Source: Cryptomeria japonica (Eukaryota; Streptophyta; Pinopsida; Cupressales; Cupressaceae). Taken from it: a DNA stretch of 62,000 nucleotides. Shown here one piece after another: positions 10,601 to 19,173 of the stretch. Position numbers and translations under genes: made by a program. The stretch lies in NCBI RefSeq assembly GCF_030272615.1, contig NC_081407.1:144900897-144962896 (forward strand), in the 5' to 3' direction. The notes under the pieces were generated by a model. That model was not told the DNA's origin. It did not search any database and saw only the letters and a list, made by a program, of their open reading frames with translations. Numbering within the stretch: position 1 is the first letter of the stretch; each line of letters starts with the position of its first letter.

Positions 10601-10883
10601 GATCATCTTTCGCAAGGACGCAGATGTTACAGATGAGCAGTATGATCGGATGTATGCCACCATGCTCCTGATTGATAGAACAAAGGAACTTGAACCTACT
10701 TGGGACGCAGCTCTTCTAGATGCATTTGATCAGGTCATCCACTTAGAAGAGAGTATCAAGAATCTTCCCGAGATTCCAAGCACAGAAATCGAAGGAATCG
10801 TGACAAAGTTCATTGCATATGCTAAGAAAGAGAATTGGAAAGGGAATAAGATTCTAGATGAAAGGTTGTTACAGATGACATGA
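7662..10883 (+). CDS. Large U3-embedded ORF of unknown function (5' LTR copy)
   Basis: The frame is open from an ATG at 7581 (1,100 codons). I prefer the ATG at 7662 (MATPKAGAST, 1,073 codons): the upstream 27 residues are hydrophobic and AT-rich in base use, and a gtag acceptor-like site lies just before 7662. In 1,100-residue numbering, residues 70-550 look like a folded, mostly helical domain rich in W, Y, F and H. Residues 565-700 are low-complexity with three (S/G)EGN repeats and a basic, nuclear-localisation-like patch (SKRKERSEKKEPSKKK). Residues 795-825 form a probable coiled coil, and 850-1100 are helical. I see no transmembrane or fusion-like segment after residue 28, so a classical envelope protein is unlikely. 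I do not recognise the family; a distant link to plant transposon-encoded domains is possible. It is identical to the copy in the 3' LTR. Confidence 0.75.
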   Translation: MATPKAGASTSRSALMKEDQKTEEVETKIVSKWSNVGDTNLGNFSTKKFREVPYIGKPSPVARRIIESGIIKAAGFPPAIQCHELMIECARHYNPQSRTIVSNEGNTLAYLSEEAISEAFHLPEHRDMIYKSIEGARSVYDDDPDACLSIINKNWLLKSRPRLSKVPNTPHRIDFQEEYRDLITMLNRVTGAPHAFYFEKWMFYFIQVIVQGKGTIHWARIISHCLDVQLRRLRATKSFHMSSYVICALIRSVEYAGLPHRGVIGRGPGEVRVCESYTYLHHPPGKNYKLINDTFTMNITRTLQGGIHNRLSQDAQELIKRYGAWFIQFPKFTYIRVYGCPLPPYMLPRYPTDRIVLLEVTRQLAAYVKAFRHRHQNGVQVPIILGNSVEVCPNVSAMDDAERELALYPFSSFAWRNSFDPHGHLEETVGRRFRHEYQIEDFMMNLLDDLEVKRKIHSRLPLDFIRKCKIYRVADQAQDNGRHIQSSYDRESKTISLNWNEPEAVDLDDLMAPVLSCTRRWVDVQHQKLREQGIAMSFTLEEKPAEGGASVSEGNPNPRNSGEGNLRCASEGNLHSRGSKRKERSEKKEPSKKKLGANKDQTPGTSSRPEDRTVRVEESMESMVQNDRQEEEQAQHVSSDGSLQDYDLDNDNEVTSPPRQEEIVHKEIQVQETRSNIPDWLKERLTKVIVIEDEDSAIDLESLVGRSHMTTEKKKATKMSKMIRDETGSRKLQIATPAADKYEGEILAEDYRIQTIELGPSTAEQTLDDATDTFEALKDKLREEVEKNRKLEREVGAWRTYFSHINEPLGRQDPVRSPLQALPLQSINEAERFRNMVQRTCGWMDRSHTVAIEFITRMSKITHQAIQVLDIIHRLMATVAAFAHTKDVVIPVLKVIRHTSRRILAQERILEGDSHSLFQWSTLLHIKSVLFEDISVRCGQVEEVINPIQDRVFEVLRTILGRRIEVETDVDLQEFEDRITIIFRKDADVTDEQYDRMYATMLLIDRTKELEPTWDAALLDAFDQVIHLEESIKNLPEIPSTEIEGIVTKFIAYAKKENWKGNKILDERLLQMT

Positions 10884-10985
10884 CATCTTATTTCTCATTG
10901 GTTGATACCTCCTAGATTTTTGTGCCAAATTTAATATTTGGCTATGTATTTAATGTTGTTCAGTAAAAAGGAGGTCATTTGTAAC

Positions 10986-11003
10986 AAACCCTAATTAGGG
11001 TTT
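10986..11003 (+). promoter_or_regulatory. 18-bp perfect palindrome of two telo-boxes
   Basis: AAACCCTAATTAGGGTTT is its own reverse complement and holds the plant telo-box AAACCCTA on both strands, about 70 bp upstream of the second TATA box. The other copy is at 26866-26883. Confidence 0.6.
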
Positions 11004-11067
11004 AGGTGTCATGATCTTGTCCATTGATTTGCTTTCAATCTGGACCTTTCATTGTAACTGGGGATGC

Positions 11068-11236
11068 TATTTATACCCCCATTTTTTTCATTTCAGTAGT
11101 AATAGAATAATAGAAAAATAGTTAAGAGTGAAATAGAGAGATTAGAGTTGTAAGCAATTTTATTTTGTAGCAAGATTGAGTCTTGAAGAGAGAAGTTCAA
11201 GCAATTGTTGTATATGATGACTTGGAAATCAATAAA
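11068..11236 (+). promoter_or_regulatory. Conventional LTR promoter and R region
   Basis: ctatttatac at 11068-11077 is a TATA-like box in a typical LTR setting. About 160 bp later comes AATAAA at 11231-11236. The spacing is that of U3-R junctions, with R between about 11100 and 11260 and U5 to 11929. The related LTR at 48441-50933 has its TATA at the same distance from its end. The 3' LTR equivalents are 26948 and 27111, where the genomic RNA should be polyadenylated. Confidence 0.6.
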
Positions 11237-11933
11237 ATATTGAAGTTATGGTGTTTTGTTGCAAGTTTCTTGAGTTATCTTCATGGTTGTTGGATGTACT
11301 TGAATCACGCTCAATCAAGGTAGTTTGTTAATTTGAAAGACTAAGTGTGAGATTTGATATTTGGTAGGATTCGCAATCCAAACCACTAGCTTCTTGCTGA
11401 TTGTAGGAACGCCTTGCGTGGTCGACTGGAAAACACTTTGAGTCCTTTACCTTCAAGCATTTTCGCATCTAGGATATGTACCTTCATAGTAGTATCCTTG
11501 GTCTTTGATGCATTGAACACCACTATTACCTTAGAAGATCGCACTAATTTCAGTTGAGTTGTTATCTTATGGCAAAATTGAAATTGGTTGAGTCTTGCCA
11601 AATCTCGTTCATACTAAGTCGTTCATAGGATTAGACTAGATTAGATTTACTTAAACCCTGTCCTTTTTCCATTTTTTTAAAAGTTCCTTTTAGATTAGTA
11701 AAATCTTCGAACCATTGAATCCGTAAGACGCCTTGAAGGAAACAGCAAATCACATCATACCACTAAAAGCTTGTCCACACGTGGAGACCCCACTAAAAGA
11801 ACCTTGGAGTCTATCTAACTGATCCTTTTTGCAGATCTTCAGCAGTTAGAGACTATTTTCTCAAGAGAGGATAAGATGCCTATCGGTATTTTATTCTGTG
11901 TATGATTGTGTATGAAATACACGTCAACAGAAT

Positions 11934-11950
11934 TGGCGCTAGAAGGAGGG
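11934..11950 (+). promoter_or_regulatory. Primer binding site
   Basis: TGGCGCTAGAAGGAGGG starts 4 nt after the LTR end. TGGCGC-type sites are usual in Tat/Athila-like gypsy elements. I cannot assign the tRNA with certainty. Confidence 0.65.
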
Positions 11951-12025
11951 CCCTTTCGTTTCAAAGTTCGAAGTCCGAAGATTTTGAAAAAGAGAAAAAC
12001 ATTGCAAACATGATCATGAAGTACG

Positions 12026-15000
12026 ATGGTGTTGCCGAATGAAGGACTGAATCAAGTGGTGCAACCCAATTTGCAAGTAGGCAATACCCAAGAAGACATC
12101 ATTTCCCAATTGAATCAAGTAGCTTGGAACGCAAGGAGAAGTCAAGTCGAACATAACAGAGTCAGAATCATCTTAGAGCAAGAGGAAGATAGAGCCGAAG
12201 AACATCAAAGGGTCATAGCTAGGAATCTTCGCAATCAAAGGAACCCACAATAATCCTTGCAAGACTTCACGCTGGATCGCATTGGTTCATTCTCGCCGGA
12301 GAAACATCAAAGGTTGTTGAGGTCCACACCAGGCATCAAGGATCTAAGTGAACTTCAGTTTACTTCCAAAGCAAAGCGAGTTAAAAGAGAGGACACTCCC
12401 AAAGAATTCGAACTGAGATTGGAAGGATCTCCTGAGTCATCACAAGTTCTTCAAGAACAAGTCCAAGCGGCGATCCAATCTAGTATCCAAGCAATTTCAC
12501 AAACAAAGAGCCAAGCTAGTTCGTCAAGTTCAGTTTCAAGGAATACAATGGCTCATTGTGCTCCACCTCCACCTCCTCCTCCTCATGTACTTAATGGTGC
12601 GACGTGGCTAGTCAACAATCCATCACCATTGGAATTTGCAGTTTACCATGATATGCCGAAGAATCCAGAACACTTTTGTTCCAAGTTCAATGTTAGTGAT
12701 TTCCATCGCACGGCAGAAGATCACATCAAGATGTTCGAGGACCTTCTTCGTAACAGACAAATTGAATATGGAGATGTGGCATGTAGGCTTTTTCCCTACT
12801 CATTGGGAGAAGAGGCATACTTTTGGTTTATTCATTTGCCTACAGGGTCCATCAGGACTTGGGACGCGATGAAAGACGCATTCATTGCCAAATTTGGCAT
12901 CCCAACTACACCAGCAGAGTTATATAGACAGTTTGTTGAGGTTCGAAGGAGAGAGCATGAACCTATTACCTCCTTCAACGACAGATTTCACCGAGCATAC
13001 ACAATGCTACGTCCTCCTTATCTTATTGCAGATCCGAGGGAAATTTACTATGGAGCCTTAGATCATCTCACAGCTATGTTCGTGAGGACACATCCGACTC
13101 CGAATGATCTAAATGCGGCCTATGCAAAGGCCATTGAAGTGAGTAAGCACACGGGACAAAACATCACTGGACCACTACTACATATGGGACCCGTCGCAGC
13201 ACCTAACCAGATGCAGGCAGTTGGCACGGCTTTAGCCAACCAAACTCCAGTCATGAATCCAATTCCGCAAGCGACATATCCCAACGTACAGCCGGCAAAT
13301 CAGTTGGTCCTTCACCCAGGAGCTCCAATTTCTCAAGCCCCACCCGCTCAACCTGTGTACCTGCAAAACGCTACAAATTCGTCAAGGACACAAGAAGAAA
13401 AAGACGAAATGAAAGAGCTAATTGAACAAGTCAAGAGGCTATCAACTGAGGTAACTCACCTGAGGAACCAGAATAATCAACTCCAGAGCATGCAGAGGGC
13501 CAACCATGGCCAACATACGAACAACCAGAATTTCCAAGGGAATAATAATCAAGGATTCAGAAACAATTATCAAGGAAATAATAATCAAGGTTTCCAAAGA
13601 AGACCATGGAATACAGCTCCAAATAATGGAAATGTGGTGACGCCTTTGGACAATCCACCAAATGCGCAAAGTCAAGAGAACACCTCTTCGAGCAAAGTGT
13701 TTTTAGCCGAAGCAGCCTTGTCCAGTTGGTGCAGACTCCACAACACGAACCAGCATTCCGAGTTGCAATGTCCTGAGTTCAAGATTGCGGCCGACATTTT
13801 CCAACAAGAGATGCGTACCACCAATCCACCTGAAAATCCTCCCACCACAGGGTACGAAATTGTTCCAACCACGCAGTATGGTCAAGCTATGATTGTTGAA
13901 ACCTGCAGGAATTCACAAGAAGAAATTAGTCAAGTACAAAATGGGAGATTTCCTCCAGAATCGGCCAATGGACCGATGGTGCCACCAGGATCTCAGTTTC
14001 CGCCAGCATCTGCAAATGGACCTGTAGAGGATTCAGAATATTATTTCCCACCATTGAACGACAGTGTCTTAGTAGAGGGAATCAAGGAAGTGTTCCACCA
14101 ATCGTCAGGAGGTGCAAACCAAAGAGTTTACCACAGGAATCAGAGGAATCCTGAACCTTTAACAGCATCGATTCCTCCAAACAATTTTTCAACTCCGCTA
14201 GATCCCCAAGCCAGCAACGTCCCTGAATATCCACAAAACACTCAGCAATACAGACAAAGAAATATTTCACCTCCCGCGGGAAATGAAATGAAAAGATTGG
14301 CCGCCTTGGTGTTAGATGAACTCAAGAAAGTCAAGGTAAGTTTACCACTCTATGAGTTGCTCAAAGTGTCTGAAATTAAAGAGGCAGTGATCAATAGTTT
14401 AAGTGAACCTAGTGCAACGAGGTCAAGTGTTCAAGCCACTATCAATGTGACCCAAGAGGAGGCCGATTCTCAAGAACAACCCGAACAAAATGAGTGCATG
14501 GTCCAAACTATAACCTTCCCAGCTAAAAAGGAAGATATGTTGGAAGGAAAAGTATTACTTAAAAGAGGCGAAACAAAGAAAGCTCAGCCTATAGTCAAAG
14601 AGAACCTCACTACTAACTTGGCTCTTCCCGAAAAGGAAGTCGCAATCAAGAAAGATATTGTTAAGAGGGATAAATCTACAAGCAAAGCCAGTCACTCGAA
14701 AGAGGAGAGCCCAGCGAAGGAAGATCACTCAAAGATTAATCAAGTTAAACATCAAGAATCAAGTGAAGGAAATTCAGTCCCTTCTCAAGGAAAGGACGAA
14801 CCGGCCCCGTTCCTGTTATCAGTCAGGATATTTGGGAAGCTATTACACAATTGCCTTTATGATTCCGGAGCCTCAAGCAATGTCATGCCTTTAGCCGTTT
14901 GTCAAAGACTTGGAATAACTCCCGCACCTACCAAGAGAAAGGTCACTCAGCTTGACAAGACAGAAGTCCCAGTCATGGGAGAGTTGAACAACATTCACAT

Positions 15001-15562
15001 GCAATTGGCCGCAGACCCAAGAGTCCAGAATTTTATAGATATATCAGTGGTGGATATTCCAGATTCATATGGAATGCTCCTGAGTCGAGATTGGTCCCGA
15101 AAGTTGAATGGATATGTATCGACCGATTTCGCACACATGTGGCTACCATGGAGAGGAGTCCCGAACCAGATTAAGATTGATAGCACCCCAAGGTTGAGGT
15201 TGATGATAACTGAATATGGAGAGGACAACGAAGTTCTATTTTTAGAGTCCGACCTAGGAACATACAAGCCAAAAGTGGAGGAGATCTTGATGATACAAGA
15301 TATACAAGATGAAAATACCCAGCAGGAGGTCATGGAATCGACGGAGATAGTCATTGAAAGCGATCAAGGATCCGATCAAGAGGACGAAGGCATGTTTGAA
15401 AACTTCAGAAGGTTCGTACAAAGAAACATCCAGCAAAGTGTACAACTTGGCAATCTAACATCTGTCCGAGATTTGCTCCTTCCGAATTGGTGTAGAATTC
15501 ACAATGCCGTCCACTCAGAATTATCGTGCTTTATGCCAGACCGCATTGGAACAAGTATATAA
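12026..15562 (+). CDS. Tat-like gag-protease with one in-frame TAA
   Basis: 75 codons from ATG 12026 end in TAA at 12251-12253. The same frame then runs open for 1,102 codons (TCC at 12254, TTG at 12257) to 15562. In residues counted from 12257: proline run 102-109; gag core 115-300 (PLEFAVYHDMPKNPEHF, W at 190 and 202); Gln/Asn-rich coiled coil 378-412; a CHHC knuckle at 492-505 (C-x2-H-x4-H-x4-C); basic Lys-rich linker 755-830; aspartic protease with DSGA at 869-872. A second CHHC-like motif at 1079-1091 (C-x2-H-x3-H-x4-C) sits at the extreme C-terminus. The first in-frame ATG after the stop is near 12548. The TAA may be a nonsense change or a read-through site. The pol ORF is in another frame. 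Confidence 0.85.
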
Positions 15563-15609
15563 AAGAGTCCCGCAGACACTAATTATAGAAGAAGCTCAAG
15601 ATTCAGAAG

Positions 15610-18600
15610 ATGAAAGCTCTACAGACAGAGACCGAGAGTTCTGTGGAAGATGAAGTTTCGTCCGATACAACAGATGAAAGTCATGAAAGTCCAGAAGCAG
15701 ACAATCAAGAAAATCAGATATGGACATTAAGATTCGACGGATCTAAGTCCAAACAAGGATCCGGAGCCGGATATGAATTAATTGGTCCTAAGGGAGAAAC
15801 ATACCTTGCCGCTCACAGATTGCAGTTCCCTTGCACCAACAACGTAGCGGAATATGAATCTTTGGTTCATGGATTACTGCTAGCCATCCAAAAGGGGGTG
15901 AAGATACTGCAAGTATACGGAGACTCAGAAATCGCAATAAGGCAAATTAGGAAGCAATATGTTTGCCATGACAAAAGGCTAACTAAGTATAGGAATCGAG
16001 TCTGGGATCTAATTGAAAGTTTTGAAGCTTTCAATATCAATTCAATTTATAGACATCAGAATCAAGTGGCCAATTCACTTGCACAGGCCGCGAGCTCATT
16101 GATTCCATTAGCAATGGAAGGATTAAAGAAGTTTACAATCGAGTTAATATCAGTTCCTTCAGTCCCAGACAACATTACCAATTTCCAAGTTTTCGAAGAC
16201 GACAAGCACATTCTAGACTTCCTAACCAGCACGGACGTCTTCTTAACACAGATCATAGATGAAGATGAAGTAGGTGAAGCTGAGTTCGATGCCGAAGGGG
16301 TCCTGAACTTAAAGACAAACACTATTCCGAAAGGAATGGTTGAATTAGAAAGGATTTTTGATCCTGACAAGTTGAAAGAAAAGAAGAATCATAGCGTAGA
16401 AGGCAATATGTGTGACGCGATCAATCTAGGTGATGAGACACAAGTAAAAAATGTTTTCATTGGAAAGTCCTGCACAGCGACTGAAAAGGATGGAATCCTG
16501 AAGAACATGAGGGACTTCCCAGATGTCATCGCATGGAGCTATGAAGATCTTAAGACCTACGACACTGCAATTATCACTCATACAATCCCGTTGAAGCCAG
16601 GAAGTAAGCCATTTAGGCAAAGACAAAGACCCGTCAATCCTTTGTTGGAACCACTGATATACCAAGAAGTGAAGAAGTTACTCACAGCTAAAATCATCTT
16701 CCCAGTAAGACACTCGACGTGGGTCGCCAACCTGGTACCTGTTAGAAAGAAAAATGGAGAGATCAGATTGTGTGTTGATTTTAGAAACCTTAACAGAGCA
16801 TCAGAGAAAGATAACTATCCGCTCCCATCATTAGATGAAGTATTGCAGATCGTCAATGGATCACAGATGATGTCCTTCCTAGACGGATATTCAGGATACA
16901 ATCAAGTCCTAGTCGAACCTGAAGATCGACTAAAGACTGCTTTCACCACCAAATGGGGAACATTTGCCTATAAGAGAATGCCTTTTGGACTCATAAACGC
17001 CGGGGCCACTTTCCAGAGAGCTATGGATATCGCTTTCAGAGATTTAATTGGTAAAAGCATTATTATATATATGGATGATATCACAGTTTTCTCTAGGCAG
17101 AGAGAAGATCATGTGGACGATTTGAGAAGAGTTTTCCAAAGATGTAGAAGATACGGTGTCTCCCTTAATCCAAAGAAATGCATATTTGGAGTCACAGAAG
17201 GAAAGCTTTTAGGACATGTCATTTCAGAGAAAGGAATATCTATTGATCCTGAAAGGGTGAGGGCCATATCTACTATCAATTTGCCAGCAAGCAAGAAAGA
17301 GCTCAAATCATTTTTCGGCAAGATCAACTTCGTCCGAAAGTTCATTACCGGATTTGCCAAGATTGTCAGACCATTGAATGAAATGTTAAAGAAAGATGCA
17401 AAGGTCGAGTGGACTCCACAAGCCAGAAGGGCATTTGAAGAAATAAAGACCGCAATCATGGAAGCGCCAGTTTTGATTAGTCCAGATTATCTCAAACCAT
17501 TTTATTTATATTCCTTCGCTTCCGAATACACTTGTGCCGCCATACTCACCCAAAGAAGTGAAGAGAGGGATGAAAACCCGATTGCTTTCATGAGCACCCC
17601 GTTGAAAGATGCAGAATTGAGATATCCAAACGTTGAAAAGCAAGCATACGCATTAGTAAAGGCAGTGAAGAAATTCAGACATTACCTCCTGAGAGCCAAG
17701 ATTTATGCAATAGTGCCTGATGCGGCAGTCAAGACTCTTCTCATGCAAAATGAATTAGGAGAGAGAAGAGGAAAGTGGGTCGCCATTATCCAAGAATTTG
17801 ATATTGAGATACAGCCCATGAAACTGGTCCGAGGACAAGCTTTGGCGCAGACATTGGCAATAGATGGGCCAGGATTAGTCCAACAAATTTATGAATTAGA
17901 GGATGTCACGCCTGATGAATGGTACAAAGATATTGTGACATATTTGCTTAATCACAGATGTCCTGCTCATATGACACCTACACAGAAAAGAGCATTAAGA
18001 TTAAAGTGTCAACATTACATGCTTCAAGGATCTGTTTTATACCGTAAAAACTATGAAGGAGTATACCTGAGATGTGTTGGCAAAGATGAAGCAAAGCAGA
18101 TAATTGAACATTTCCATTCCAAGTTTGGAACCGGACATGGAGCCAACCTCGCCACAGCTCACCAGATCCTAAGAGCAGGATATTACTGGCCTACGCTTTT
18201 TAAAGATACATTCAATCACATTAAGACTTGCCACACATGTCAAGTCGCAGCTATTAGAGAAAGAAATCCTGCCATGCCACTGAATCCGGTGATTGAGGCC
18301 AGACCATTTGCTAAATGGGGAATGGACTTTATTGGTGTCATCAACCCCGCATCCTCAGCACAACACAAGTACATCATTACAGCTACAGATTATTGTACCA
18401 GATGGTCAGAGGCACAAGCACTTAAGGTTTGTTCTACTGAAGTTGTAATCAAGTTTCTAGAGGAGAACATAATCACAAGGTTTGGATGCCCCTATGCGTT
18501 GGTTTGCGATAATGGATCGGCATTCACATCATTGAGATTCTCAAATTGGGCTTTTGAGTACGGAATAACCCTCAAGTTTTCATCGAATTATTATCCTCAG

Positions 18601-19173
18601 GGTAATGGATTAGCAGAATCCACCAACAAAAATTTGCTCAGTGTTATCAAGAAATTATTAGAGAGAAGTCCAAGAGAATGGCACACCCAGTTGAGATTTG
18701 CTTTATGGGCAGACAGAATCAGAACAAAGAACGCATTAGGCATTTCGCCTTATTTTCTAGTTTATGGCCAAGACCCAGTCTTCCCCATGCAACTCAGGAT
18801 TCCAACCTTGAGATTCATTCAGGAGTACATGGAAGACACTGATGCAATGCAGGCCAGGTTGACACAGTTGATGAATTTAGAAGAGAAACGAGATCAAGCA
18901 CTAGAAACCTTTGCTAAACACCAAGGAGTGGTGAAGAGATGGTTTGATCGACAAGCAAGAGTCAAGGCGTTCCGAATTTCAGATCTCGTCCTGTATTGGG
19001 ACAAAGCACATGAGAAAAGAGGAGAACATGATAAGTTTGATAGGCTTTGGAAAGGCCCTTATCAAATTTCAGAGATATTGGGAGAAAATGCATTTAGGTT
19101 GCAGACTTTAACTGGAGAGGACATCCCGTTGCCTGTCAATGGGAGATATCTCAAACATTATTTCCAATCCTAA
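15610..19173 (+). CDS. Tat-like pol: aRNH, RT, RNH, integrase
   Basis: 1,187 codons, intact. Residues 37-160 are an archaeal-type RNase H (RFDGSKSKQGSGAG; D43, E81, D105), but the last acid is Asn155 (QVANSLAQ). RT spans about 325-545 with IIIYMDD at 484-490. The RT-linked RNase H, about 625-750, is degenerate: YSFASE replaces the usual first Asp motif and GQALAQ the last. Integrase has the HHCC finger (H835, H843, C874, C877), the D906-D967-E1003 triad with D35E spacing, and a GPY module at 1149-1151. No chromodomain is seen. The frame is open only from 15589, 27 nt after the gag-protease stop. A third frame is open across the junction to about 15656, so how pol is expressed is unclear (re-initiation at ATG 15610, frameshifting or splicing). 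Confidence 0.9.
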   Translation: MKALQTETESSVEDEVSSDTTDESHESPEADNQENQIWTLRFDGSKSKQGSGAGYELIGPKGETYLAAHRLQFPCTNNVAEYESLVHGLLLAIQKGVKILQVYGDSEIAIRQIRKQYVCHDKRLTKYRNRVWDLIESFEAFNINSIYRHQNQVANSLAQAASSLIPLAMEGLKKFTIELISVPSVPDNITNFQVFEDDKHILDFLTSTDVFLTQIIDEDEVGEAEFDAEGVLNLKTNTIPKGMVELERIFDPDKLKEKKNHSVEGNMCDAINLGDETQVKNVFIGKSCTATEKDGILKNMRDFPDVIAWSYEDLKTYDTAIITHTIPLKPGSKPFRQRQRPVNPLLEPLIYQEVKKLLTAKIIFPVRHSTWVANLVPVRKKNGEIRLCVDFRNLNRASEKDNYPLPSLDEVLQIVNGSQMMSFLDGYSGYNQVLVEPEDRLKTAFTTKWGTFAYKRMPFGLINAGATFQRAMDIAFRDLIGKSIIIYMDDITVFSRQREDHVDDLRRVFQRCRRYGVSLNPKKCIFGVTEGKLLGHVISEKGISIDPERVRAISTINLPASKKELKSFFGKINFVRKFITGFAKIVRPLNEMLKKDAKVEWTPQARRAFEEIKTAIMEAPVLISPDYLKPFYLYSFASEYTCAAILTQRSEERDENPIAFMSTPLKDAELRYPNVEKQAYALVKAVKKFRHYLLRAKIYAIVPDAAVKTLLMQNELGERRGKWVAIIQEFDIEIQPMKLVRGQALAQTLAIDGPGLVQQIYELEDVTPDEWYKDIVTYLLNHRCPAHMTPTQKRALRLKCQHYMLQGSVLYRKNYEGVYLRCVGKDEAKQIIEHFHSKFGTGHGANLATAHQILRAGYYWPTLFKDTFNHIKTCHTCQVAAIRERNPAMPLNPVIEARPFAKWGMDFIGVINPASSAQHKYIITATDYCTRWSEAQALKVCSTEVVIKFLEENIITRFGCPYALVCDNGSAFTSLRFSNWAFEYGITLKFSSNYYPQGNGLAESTNKNLLSVIKKLLERSPREWHTQLRFALWADRIRTKNALGISPYFLVYGQDPVFPMQLRIPTLRFIQEYMEDTDAMQARLTQLMNLEEKRDQALETFAKHQGVVKRWFDRQARVKAFRISDLVLYWDKAHEKRGEHDKFDRLWKGPYQISEILGENAFRLQTLTGEDIPLPVNGRYLKHYFQS

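Larger units (their letters stand above)
4236..11929 (+). repeat. 5' LTR of the Tat-like element (7,694 bp)
   Basis: It starts TGTTGTGACCATTTCACAC and ends ATACACGTCAACA. Contents in order: hairpin array (4679-6626), AT-rich stretch with (TTAA)n (about 6640-6850), TATA box (6957), G-rich leader with GTGCGAA/GGTGGCGAA words, large ORF (7662-10883), telo-box palindrome (10986), second TATA (11068), polyadenylation signal (11231), U5. Confidence 0.9.

Noticed and set aside
7662-10883. Calling the large ORF an envelope gene
   Set aside because: The position in the RNA fits, but no transmembrane, cleavage or fusion-like segment is visible.
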